A stretch of 21,268 nt of DNA from an uncultured Lachnospiraceae bacterium (GTDB lineage Bacteria > Bacillota > Clostridia > Lachnospirales > Lachnospiraceae). Shown in pieces: positions 14,729 to 21,268 of this stretch (its first letter is position 1; each line of letters opens with the position of its first letter). The position numbers were made by a program, and so were the translations under genes. Below the pieces are notes generated by a model. It was given only the letters and a program-made list of their open reading frames with translations. It did not search any database and was not told the DNA's origin. Location: contig CAJUED010000060.1 of assembly GCA_910585075.1 (NCBI GenBank), positions 1 to 21,268 on the forward strand, given 5' to 3'.

Positions 14729-16447
14729 TTATCCCCGTAAAAGCTGTTCCATTTCTTCCTCCGGCATTGGCATTCCAAGCAGGTATCCCTGCACATAGCC
14801 ACAGCCAAGCTCTTTTAATTTGTCAAGCTGTTCTTCTCTCTCCACGCCCTCCGCTATGGTTTCAAATCCCAGCTTTCCTGCCAGACCAATAACGGACTCC
14901 ACTATGATACACGCATTTTTATCCGTAGCAACGGCCCCGGTCAGGCTTTGGTCTATTTTGATAGTATCCGCAGGCAGTTTTCTTAAGCAGGACAGTGAAG
15001 AATACCCTGACCCGAAATCATCAAGAGAAATGCGGATTCCATAATCCCGAAGTACACCTATTTTCTCCGTTATAGCCTCAAAACCCTCAAACAGCATAGT
15101 TTCCGTAATCTCCAGCTCTAATTTTTCCGGTTCCACTGCGTATTTTTTTAAGATACTTAGAATCCTGTCCGTGAATCCATCCTGTATATACTGGTCCGCC
15201 GAAATATTCAGAGAAAGGATGCAGTCGCAGTCATATTTCTTTTTCCATGTGCCGAAAATACGGATGCTTTCCTCCATTACCCAGGCGTCAATTTGCGCCA
15301 TAGCTCCCTTCTTTTCCGCAATGGGAATGAAATCCGAAGGGCTTACAGGCTTACCGTCCGCTCCCTGCCACCTGACCAGTGCCTCCATTCCCCGCATCTT
15401 TCGCTCCTTTACATCAAACTGTGGCTGAAAATGCAGGTGGAAATGCAGCTCCGGCAGGGCCTTTTTCAATTCATTTTCTATTTGAAGGTTTTTGGTGAAT
15501 TTATCGGAAATGGTATCGTCGAAATATTCAACTATATTTCGTCCCCTTTTCCTTGCCTTTTGCATGACAGTTTCCCCATGACGGATTAAGGAAAGAGGCT
15601 CATCCCCTGCCTCCGGGTACTCTGCAACCCCTACGCTTACCGTCAAAACAAGCTCCTGTCCTGAGCTCAGGGTAAAAGGCGTTTTCAGCCGTTCTTTTAT
15701 CTGTCCGCAGATGTTTTCCACGGTCCGGTTTCCCCTTGGGTCATAGATGGCAATGCCAAAGACATCCGTATTCAGATATGCTGTAAGCACATTTTCCCCC
15801 TGGAGAGAGGACAGATACTGTCCGAACTGCTCAAGCCCTTCCTCCCCCGCTAAAAGCTCCAATCCTTCCTTTTGCTGCCTTAAACCGCTTACTTGCAGGG
15901 AAAGAAGGGAAACCACAACATTTTCCTCCTCCGCCCTTTTAAGATAATCTGTCAACAGTCTGATAAAATAATTTTTATTGTAAAGGCCTGTCGGCGAATC
16001 ATAATAAGCCAGATAAGCCAAGTCCTCGTTTTGATCTTTCAGTTTGGAAATGTCTTTAAAACGAATCACCTTATCCGTGGCGTTCCCGTCTTCGTCATAT
16101 AAGACGGAAAATGTGCACTCCACCCACATCCCGGTATCCTTTAACCTGATAATTCCGCCACCGTCTTTTTTTTGCGCCTTTTCCGGAAAAAGAATATCCC
16201 GAAAAGGAACCACATATTTTTCTTCCGCCCTCACATAAAGCCTGGCCACGTCTTTGCCATCCTTTATCTCCACATTCGGGAAAAATAAATTCCAGTCCCC
16301 CAAAATCCTTACCTGGTTTTCCGGAAAATTCACATGAAGGAAGGCACTGCCCGGCATATCGCAGATTATCCGGTACATTTTTTCTTCCCCGGTCAGCTTC
16401 TGGTTCATTGCATCTAAAAGATCAACCCGATAACGTAACTCGTCCAT
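14729..16447 (-). CDS. EAL-domain cyclic-di-GMP phosphodiesterase with degenerate GGDEF
   Basis: A 572-aa protein starting at the ATG at 16445-16447 (GAAGGAGAAG upstream; the in-frame start at 16495 has none and falls in a repeat). Residues 1-135 form a PAS-like sensory part, ending in the usual connection DISKLKDQNEDL. The GGDEF domain covers about 145-310, but its signature is NTDVF (226-230), so it should not make c-di-GMP. The EAL domain (about 325-570) keeps the key residues: E355 (EALVRW), N414, E446, D476-D477 (DDFGSGYSSL), K497, E533 and Q553, so it should hydrolyse c-di-GMP. No membrane segment is visible, so it is cytoplasmic. It heads a tight gene group with the ATPase and topB. 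Confidence 0.93.
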   Translation of the reverse strand: MDELRYRVDLLDAMNQKLTGEEKMYRIICDMPGSAFLHVNFPENQVRILGDWNLFFPNVEIKDGKDVARLYVRAEEKYVVPFRDILFPEKAQKKDGGGIIRLKDTGMWVECTFSVLYDEDGNATDKVIRFKDISKLKDQNEDLAYLAYYDSPTGLYNKNYFIRLLTDYLKRAEEENVVVSLLSLQVSGLRQQKEGLELLAGEEGLEQFGQYLSSLQGENVLTAYLNTDVFGIAIYDPRGNRTVENICGQIKERLKTPFTLSSGQELVLTVSVGVAEYPEAGDEPLSLIRHGETVMQKARKRGRNIVEYFDDTISDKFTKNLQIENELKKALPELHFHLHFQPQFDVKERKMRGMEALVRWQGADGKPVSPSDFIPIAEKKGAMAQIDAWVMEESIRIFGTWKKKYDCDCILSLNISADQYIQDGFTDRILSILKKYAVEPEKLELEITETMLFEGFEAITEKIGVLRDYGIRISLDDFGSGYSSLSCLRKLPADTIKIDQSLTGAVATDKNACIIVESVIGLAGKLGFETIAEGVEREEQLDKLKELGCGYVQGYLLGMPMPEEEMEQLLRG

Positions 16448-16467
16448 ATATACTTCTCCTTCTGGTG

Positions 16468-16654
16468 TTCGCCTCGTAGAATGCCTGCTTCTCAAGGCAT
16501 TCTTCTTCCACGAAACTTTCGTGTTTCTTAGTCTGCGTTTTTGGCGGGCTTAGAAATACTCTTCGCCTCAAAGAATGCCTGCTTTCCAGGCATTCTTCTT
16601 GCACGAAGTTTTAATATTTCTTAGCCTGCGTCTTTTGCAGGCTTAGAAATATTC
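16468..16654. repeat. Tandem pair of 94-bp units, each with two hairpins
   Basis: Unit A (16468-16561) and unit B (16562-16654) match over most of their length. Each begins TTCGCCTC and carries an AAGAATGCCTG / CAGGCATTCTT hairpin and then a long palindrome built on TTTCTTAGCCTGC / GCAGGCTTAGAAA. On - the palindrome nearest asd begins CACGAAG and closes with CTTCGTG, giving a 58-base hairpin right after the asd stop codon. It fills nearly the whole 216-base gap between asd and the EAL gene. It may act as terminator or mRNA stabiliser and looks like a dispersed REP-type repeat. Confidence 0.8.
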
Positions 16655-16663
16655 TTCGTGCTG

Positions 16664-17749
16664 TTATTTGTGGGAAATATAGCCCTGGGCCTTCAACAGT
16701 TCCGCGCAGAGAATTGCCCCGCCGGCAGCCCCCCGGACAGTATTGTGGGAAAGCCCTACGAACTTCCAGTCATATATGCTGTCCTCTCTAAGGCGTCCCA
16801 CGCTGATTCCCATTCCATTTTCAAAATCAACATCCAGATTCACCTGAGGCCTGTTATCCTCCTGCAAATATTGGATAAACTGCTTGGGTGCACTGGGCAG
16901 ATCAAGCTCTTGGGGAAGTCCTTTAAAGGAGACAAGTTTCTCTATCAATTCCTCTTTGGAAGGATTCTTACGGAATTTTACAAACACAGCTGCCGTATGT
17001 CCGTTTAATACGGGAACACGGATGCACTGACAGGTAATTGCAGGGGATGAAGCCGGAACAATCACGCCATCCTTTATCTCTCCCCAGATTCTAAGGGGCT
17101 CCTTCTCGCTCTTTTCCTCCTCACCTCCAATATAAGGGATGATATTTTCAACCATCTCCGGCCAATCTTTAAAAGTTTTTCCTGCGCCGGAAATAGCCTG
17201 ATAAGTAGTCGCCACCACCTCATAAGGCTCAAACTCCTTCCATGCCGTAAGCACCGGCGCATAGCTCTGAATGGAACAGTTAGGCTTAACAGCTACAAAT
17301 CCCTTTGTAGTTCCCAGTCTCTTTCTCTGAAACTCAATCACCTGCATATGCTCCGGGTTAATCTCCGGCACCACCATAGGTACATCCGGCGTCCAGCGGT
17401 GAGCGGAATTGTTGGAGACAACGGGCGTTTCCGTTTTCGCATATTCTTCCTCAATCCGTTTGATTTCATCCTTGGTCATATCTACCGCACTGAATACAAA
17501 ATCCACCTGTGAGGCTACTTTGTCCACCTGGTTCACATTCATAACCACAAGGTCTTTCACTGCCTCCGGCATAGGCGTGATCATTTTCCAGCGCTCTCCC
17601 ACAGCTTCTTTGTAAGTCTTCCCTGCGGATCTTTCGCTTGCCGCAATGGTTGTAACCTCAAACCAGGGGTGATTTTCAAGCAGAGCAATAAATCTCTGTC
17701 CTACCATACCTGTGCCGCCTAAAATTCCTACTTTTAACTTTTCGCTCAT
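16664..17749 (-). CDS. asd: Aspartate-semialdehyde dehydrogenase
   Basis: A 361-aa enzyme that reduces aspartyl phosphate to aspartate semialdehyde with NADPH, in the route to lysine, threonine, methionine and the cell-wall precursor diaminopimelate. The start at 17747-17749 has AAAGGATGG eight bases upstream, while the ATG four codons earlier has its ribosome site too close. The N-terminus has the NADP motif GGTGMVGQRF; the catalytic cysteine is C158 (KPNCSIQSY) and the acid-base histidine H251 (RVPVLNGHTA). Length and motifs match the archaeal/fungal-type subfamily, found in many Clostridia, rather than the E. coli type. It lies 81 bases after argH on the same strand; a shared transcript is possible, but I see no clear promoter or terminator between them. 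Confidence 0.95.
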   Translation of the reverse strand: MSEKLKVGILGGTGMVGQRFIALLENHPWFEVTTIAASERSAGKTYKEAVGERWKMITPMPEAVKDLVVMNVNQVDKVASQVDFVFSAVDMTKDEIKRIEEEYAKTETPVVSNNSAHRWTPDVPMVVPEINPEHMQVIEFQRKRLGTTKGFVAVKPNCSIQSYAPVLTAWKEFEPYEVVATTYQAISGAGKTFKDWPEMVENIIPYIGGEEEKSEKEPLRIWGEIKDGVIVPASSPAITCQCIRVPVLNGHTAAVFVKFRKNPSKEELIEKLVSFKGLPQELDLPSAPKQFIQYLQEDNRPQVNLDVDFENGMGISVGRLREDSIYDWKFVGLSHNTVRGAAGGAILCAELLKAQGYISHK

Positions 17750-17830
17750 TTTATTATCCATCCTTTCTGTAATCTGCCGGCCTCAAAATGCAGACCATAT
17801 CCTTTATCAGTAACTCTTATTTTTGTAAAA

Positions 17831-19231
17831 TTATTTTTTATCTTCTTTCACCCAAATTTGTGCAAGAAATTCTTTATTTAATTTAACAGCCTCCTCCATG
17901 GCTTTCCGGCTTGGCGCCCCTGCTGTCAGCCGCCTTTCCACACAGGTCTCTAGGCTGATGGCATCATAGACATCCCCCTCAAACAGAGAGCTGAATTTCT
18001 TAAGTTCCTCTAAACTCAGCCCATCAATAGAGCTGTCTTTTTCAATACAGTAAAGCACCAGCTGGCCGATAATGCCGTGGGCGTCCCGGAAGGGAACTCC
18101 CTTTTTTACCAGATAATCCGCCGCATCCGTTGCGTTGGTGAAACCCTTCATGGCGCTTTCCTCCATGATTTTTTCATGAAATTTCATGGTGGAAAGCATC
18201 CCGTTAAATAATATAAGGCAATTTTTTACCGTTGTGATTGCGTCAAAGGTGACCTCCTTATCCTCCTGCATATCCTTATTGTATGCAAGGGGAAGCCCTT
18301 TCATGGTGGTCAGGATAGACATAAGGGCGCCGTAAACACGTCCGGTTTTCCCCCGCACCAGCTCTGCAATATCCGGGTTCTTTTTCTGGGGCATGATACT
18401 GCTCCCTGTGGAAAAGCCGTCATCTATCTCCACAAAACGATACTCATTGGAATTCCAGATAATGATTTCCTCCGAAAATCGGCTCAGATGCATCATAATC
18501 GTAGAAAGAGCCGCCAGAAATTCTATCACATAATCCCTGTCCGCAACAGAATCCATGCTGTTTAAAGTGGGCCCCTCAAAACCCATAAGGGATGATGTGT
18601 AAGAGCGGTCAAGTGGATAGGTTGTCCCTGCAAAAGCCCCTGACCCTAAAGGACAGTAATTCATCCTCTTATAAATATCCCCAAGGCGCAGCACATCTCT
18701 TTTGAACATCTCGAAATAAGCACCCATATGATGTGCCAATGTGGTAGGCTGGGCCTTCTGGAGATGGGTAAATCCTGGCATATAAGTTGTCAGGTTGTTT
18801 TCCATAATAGACAGCAGAGTTTCCAGCAAATCCTTCAAATGTTCCGCAACCTCCACAACCTCGGACCTGGTATAAAGCTTCATATCGAGAGCCACCTGGT
18901 CATTCCGGCTTCTTCCTGTGTGCAGCTTCTTGCCTGTATCTCCAATCCGTTCTATCAGATTCGCCTCCACAAAGCTGTGGATGTCCTCATATTCCTCCGT
19001 AATCGGCAGCTTACCCTCGCATACATCCCTGCGGATGCCTGTAAGCCCCTTGACAATGGCATCCTTTTCCTCACAGGTTAAAATCCCCTGCTTTTCCATC
19101 ATCACAACATGGGCGATGCTGCCCTCTATATCCTGTTCGAAGAATTTTTTGTCAAAAGAGATGGATGCATTAAACTCATACACAAGCCTGTCCGTCTCTT
19201 TTGTAAAACGTCCTCCCCATAACTGAGCCAT
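17831..19231 (-). CDS. argH: Argininosuccinate lyase
   Basis: A 466-aa enzyme that splits argininosuccinate into arginine and fumarate, the last step of arginine synthesis. Key motifs: TGRSRNDQ at 105-112, the catalytic histidine region GFTHLQKAQP (H156), and the mobile loop with GSSIMPQKKNPD (276-287). The start is the ATG at 19229-19231 (MAQLWGG), eight bases behind GGAGGT; another ATG lies two codons upstream, and the longer reading frame starts inside the promoter region. It reads from a promoter at 19266-19294. The usual partner argG is not in the window. All conserved residues I can check are present, so it should be active. Housekeeping gene of the host chromosome. Confidence 0.97.
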   Translation of the reverse strand: MAQLWGGRFTKETDRLVYEFNASISFDKKFFEQDIEGSIAHVVMMEKQGILTCEEKDAIVKGLTGIRRDVCEGKLPITEEYEDIHSFVEANLIERIGDTGKKLHTGRSRNDQVALDMKLYTRSEVVEVAEHLKDLLETLLSIMENNLTTYMPGFTHLQKAQPTTLAHHMGAYFEMFKRDVLRLGDIYKRMNYCPLGSGAFAGTTYPLDRSYTSSLMGFEGPTLNSMDSVADRDYVIEFLAALSTIMMHLSRFSEEIIIWNSNEYRFVEIDDGFSTGSSIMPQKKNPDIAELVRGKTGRVYGALMSILTTMKGLPLAYNKDMQEDKEVTFDAITTVKNCLILFNGMLSTMKFHEKIMEESAMKGFTNATDAADYLVKKGVPFRDAHGIIGQLVLYCIEKDSSIDGLSLEELKKFSSLFEGDVYDAISLETCVERRLTAGAPSRKAMEEAVKLNKEFLAQIWVKEDKK

Positions 19232-19265
19232 GGTCATGTACCTCCAATTATTAAATCTGAATTTG

Positions 19266-19294
19266 ATACTACCATATCTCAATTGGCATTTCAA
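19266..19294 (-). promoter_or_regulatory. Probable argH promoter
   Basis: On -: -35 TTGAAA (19294-19289), 17-base spacer, -10 TAGTAT (19271-19266), about 35 bases before the start codon. Match to consensus is good at -35 and moderate at -10. Confidence 0.5.
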
Positions 19295-19332
19295 TCTTTT
19301 CTTCTGTTTTTTTACAGACAAGCTCCGGCGCA

Positions 19333-19359
19333 TAACAGTTCAGGCAGGCTGAACTGTTA
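19333..19359. repeat. Perfect 11-bp inverted repeat between divergent argH and ABC genes
   Basis: TAACAGTTCAG (19333-19343), 5-base loop, CTGAACTGTTA (19349-19359). It is flanked by direct copies of CTCCGGCGC (19323-19331 and 19360-19368). It stands upstream of the argH promoter and 140 bases before the ABC ATPase start. It could be an operator, a terminator-like hairpin without a T run, or a dispersed repeat. Confidence 0.6.
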
Positions 19360-19498
19360 CTCCGGCGCGAGCAAATTGAATACCGGTAAGACAAGTCGAA
19401 CTGATATTTTTCCTGCACAAAAATGTCGAAAGCTCATAAATTATATGTATAAGAATCAAATATCGGCGTACTTCATATTACTGCTGAAAGGAGGAACT

Positions 19499-20266
19499 AT
19501 GAATCAGCCTGTTTTGGAATGTAAAAACATTTGTTTCTCTTATCACAACTTAAATGGCGAGACAAAGGCTTTAACGAATATATCGTTTCAGGTAAATAAA
19601 GGGGAGTTTCTTGCAATTGTGGGGCCCAGCGGGTGCGGGAAATCCACCCTGCTATCCATCATTGCAGGGCTCCTGGCCCCGGAATCCGGCGAAGTCCTGG
19701 TAAGGGACCAGGAAAAAGGGCGAATCGGATACATGCTCCAGCAGGATCATCTCCTGGAATGGCGCACCATTTGGAAAAACATACTTTTAGGCCCTGAAAT
19801 CACCAAAACACTTACCCCTGAAAAGGAGGAACTGGCAGAACGGTTATTGTCCGATTACGGCCTCTCCAAATTTAAGTACAAAAAGCCGGGGGAGCTATCA
19901 GGGGGAATGAAGCAGCGCGCCGCCTTAATCCGCACCATGGTTATGGAGCCAGGCCTTCTGCTCTTGGATGAACCTTTCAGTGCACTAGATTATCAAACCC
20001 GCCTGACCGTATCTGCCGATATCGGGAAGATTATCCGTGCTTCCGGTATCACTGCTATTCTAATTACCCATGACCTGTCAGAGGCAATTTCTTTAGCGGA
20101 CAGAGTGATTGTCCTTTCCAAAAGGCCTGCCCGTATTAAAAATAACATTCCTGTTCACCTCACCATAAAAGATTCTTCTCCCCTGGCGGCAAGAAATGCT
20201 CCTGAATTTCAGGACTTATTCAATCTGCTCTGGAAGGAAATCTCTGATGAATATGAAGGCTTGTAG
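19499..20266 (+). CDS. ABC transporter ATPase, nitrate/sulfonate/taurine class
   Basis: A 255-aa ATPase starting at the ATG at 19499, with GAAAGGAGG five bases upstream; the longer reading frame from 19283 is noncoding. Motifs: Walker A GPSGCGKST (42-50), Q-loop (Gln81-82), signature LSGGMKQR (133-140), Walker B LLLLDEP (153-159), switch His191. The pattern of residues around 85-95 and the C-terminal part match the SsuB/TauB/ThiZ-like ATPases. It powers import of a small solute together with the permease at 20372. The substrate cannot be told without the binding protein, which is absent here: sulfonates, nitrate, bicarbonate, and thiamine or pyrimidine precursors are all used by the class. 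I saw no TPP-riboswitch signature upstream. Confidence 0.93.
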   Translation: MNQPVLECKNICFSYHNLNGETKALTNISFQVNKGEFLAIVGPSGCGKSTLLSIIAGLLAPESGEVLVRDQEKGRIGYMLQQDHLLEWRTIWKNILLGPEITKTLTPEKEELAERLLSDYGLSKFKYKKPGELSGGMKQRAALIRTMVMEPGLLLLDEPFSALDYQTRLTVSADIGKIIRASGITAILITHDLSEAISLADRVIVLSKRPARIKNNIPVHLTIKDSSPLAARNAPEFQDLFNLLWKEISDEYEGL

Positions 20267-20270
20267 AAAT

Positions 20271-20364
20271 CAATTTGCGCCGGAGCACCGCAAATTAAAA
20301 TTGCAAAAGTAAATCTTCTCTTTCAAATTTTTCACATTGCTATAAAAGGTGCTCCAACATGGAG
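20271..20364 (+). promoter_or_regulatory. Structured gap between ATPase and permease genes
   Basis: AATTTGC (20272-20278) can pair with GCAAATT (20290-20296). GGAGCACC (20282-20289) can instead pair with GGTGCTCC (20348-20355), whose CTCC can also pair with the GGAG ribosome site at 20361-20364. These options compete with each other. It may adjust permease translation; no ligand is suggested. Confidence 0.3.
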
Positions 20365-20371
20365 GATTAAA

Positions 20372-21199
20372 ATGACTAAGAATAATATAAACACTACTCC
20401 TAAAGAAAATTTCACTGCTGCGCAGCTGCTTTATATGAAAAATCATCACAGACATCATCATCTTGTCACCCTGCTGCGCTTATTTGTCCTTATTTTATTT
20501 CTGACCATCTGGGAGCTTTCCGGAAGGCTTGGACTGATAGATACCTTCTTTTTCAGCAGCCCCTGCATGGTAGTCGCATTTTTCCTGCAAATGCTCCAGG
20601 ACGGCTCCTTCTTTGCCCATACCGGGATTACCCTGCTTGAAACCCTCTTGAGCTTTCTGCTGATTACATTGTTTTCTATCCTTACCGCCACGCTTTTATG
20701 GTATTCCAAAACCCTGTCCGAAATCACGGAACCCTTTCTGGTTGTTTTAAACAGCCTGCCTAAATCCGCTCTTGCACCGCTTTTTATAGTCTGGCTTGGC
20801 ACTGGTATCAATACCATCATTGTGGCCGGTATTTCCGTTGCAATTTTTGGCTCAATCATTAATCTTTATACGGGATTTAAAAGTGTTGACCGCGAAAAGC
20901 TAAAGCTCATAAAGACCCTTGGCGGAAACCGTTTTGACGCTTTCCACAAGGTAGTGCTGCCTTCCTCCATTCCTACTATCTTAAGTAATATGAAGGTAAA
21001 TATAGGGCTTGCCCTTGTGGGGGTGATCATAGGAGAATTTCTGGCAGCCAGACGGGGACTTGGATATTTGATTATTTACGGTTCACAGGTATTTCAGTTA
21101 AATATGGTGATAACTTCAATTATTATTTTGTGTGTAATCGCTATGGGCTTATATCAGTGTATACAGTGGGCGGAGCATTTTTATAAAAAAAGAGTATAA
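20372..21199 (+). CDS. ABC transporter permease, nitrate/sulfonate/taurine class
   Basis: A 275-aa inner-membrane protein. After a polar, histidine-rich N-terminus (NHHRHHH at 24-30) come about six hydrophobic segments, the first at about 32-52. The conserved EAA-type cytoplasmic loop is visible as KTLGGNRFDAFHKVVLPSSI, followed by GEFLAARRGLGYLI, typical of BPD_transp_1 permeases such as SsuC/TauC. It forms the channel for the ATPase encoded 105 bases upstream. GGAGGATTAAA precedes the ATG. The transporter's substrate-binding lipoprotein should follow but is not in the window; the sequence right after the stop instead looks like an insertion-sequence end. It ends in KKRV, so the gene appears intact. 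Confidence 0.92.
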   Translation: MTKNNINTTPKENFTAAQLLYMKNHHRHHHLVTLLRLFVLILFLTIWELSGRLGLIDTFFFSSPCMVVAFFLQMLQDGSFFAHTGITLLETLLSFLLITLFSILTATLLWYSKTLSEITEPFLVVLNSLPKSALAPLFIVWLGTGINTIIVAGISVAIFGSIINLYTGFKSVDREKLKLIKTLGGNRFDAFHKVVLPSSIPTILSNMKVNIGLALVGVIIGEFLAARRGLGYLIIYGSQVFQLNMVITSIIILCVIAMGLYQCIQWAEHFYKKRV

Positions 21200-21212
21200 G
21201 CAAATAGGGGGG

Positions 21213-21268
21213 GGGGACTATCCCAAAGTTTGTGTAAACCTTCAAACTGATGTAAGATAAAATTACTC
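21213..21268. mobile_element. Possible IS256-family terminus (partial, runs off window)
   Basis: After the permease stop, a G10 tract (21207-21216) leads into ACTATCCC, then AAAGTTTGTGTAAACC. The core AGTTTGTGTAAA resembles the outer inverted repeat of IS256-family elements in Clostridia, recalled from memory. No transposase is visible in the remaining 50 bases. It could instead be ordinary intergenic sequence. Confidence 0.4.

Noticed and set aside
16468..16654. CRISPR-like repeat pair
   Set aside because: Only two copies, directly adjacent and 94 bases long with no spacers, and no cas gene; the palindromes explain them better as hairpin repeats.
19283..19498. 72-residue N-terminal extension of the ABC ATPase
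   Set aside because: It runs through the argH promoter and inverted repeat, with no ATPase-like sequence; the ATG at 19499 has a strong ribosome site and starts at the normal family position.
19361..19498. TPP riboswitch for a thiamine-type transporter
   Set aside because: The characteristic CTGAGA and ACCTGATCTGG boxes are missing.

Overview
The window looks like a chromosomal segment of a low-to-mid GC Firmicute, most likely Lachnospiraceae and possibly Blautia-like. The basis is the strong AGGAGG-type ribosome sites, sigma-A type promoters with extended -10 elements, and the host gene content (a GGGtGRT protein beside a NifU/IscU-like scaffold, a short left-handed beta-helix 'pyrophosphorylase-like' protein, topoisomerase III). 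The genus is an inference.

Bases 1 to about 8,700 are an AT-rich integrated element whose left end is outside the window. Its right end carries a repressor-like gene (5737) and a zinc-ribbon tyrosine integrase (6756), both on +, then a small HTH gene (8113). Facing away from them on - is a long operon: three small proteins (two HTH-like), a P4-type primase-helicase, a noncoding stretch with TGTGCA/TGCACA repeats that may be a replication origin, a 74-aa protein, an HNH protein, a terminase-small-subunit-like protein and three small unknown proteins. This order (integrase and repressor together, divergent from regulators, primase, origin, then terS) is that of phage-inducible chromosomal islands, so a phage satellite is the leading hypothesis; a prophage fragment is the alternative. 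Two candidate small RNAs on - (at 1-92 and about 7990-8065) have extended -10 promoters; the first also looks like the antisense antitoxin RNA of a type I toxin-antitoxin pair whose toxin lies just left of the window. Four copies of a TGTGTGCTAC repeat at 8599-8644 and a terminator hairpin at 8659-8691 mark the right junction.

Bases 8,711 to 19,231 are host genes, all on -. Read in transcription order: argH (arginine biosynthesis), asd (aspartate-semialdehyde dehydrogenase), a tandem 94-bp hairpin repeat, then a tight group of an EAL phosphodiesterase with a degenerate GGDEF domain, a DUF234-type ATPase, topoisomerase III and a beta-helix protein, and finally the scaffold/GGGtGRT pair.

Bases 19,300 to 21,268 run on + and hold an ABC importer ATPase and permease of the nitrate/sulfonate/taurine class. 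The matching binding protein is not in the window. Right after the permease, a G10 tract leads into sequence that resembles the terminal repeat of an IS256-family insertion sequence.
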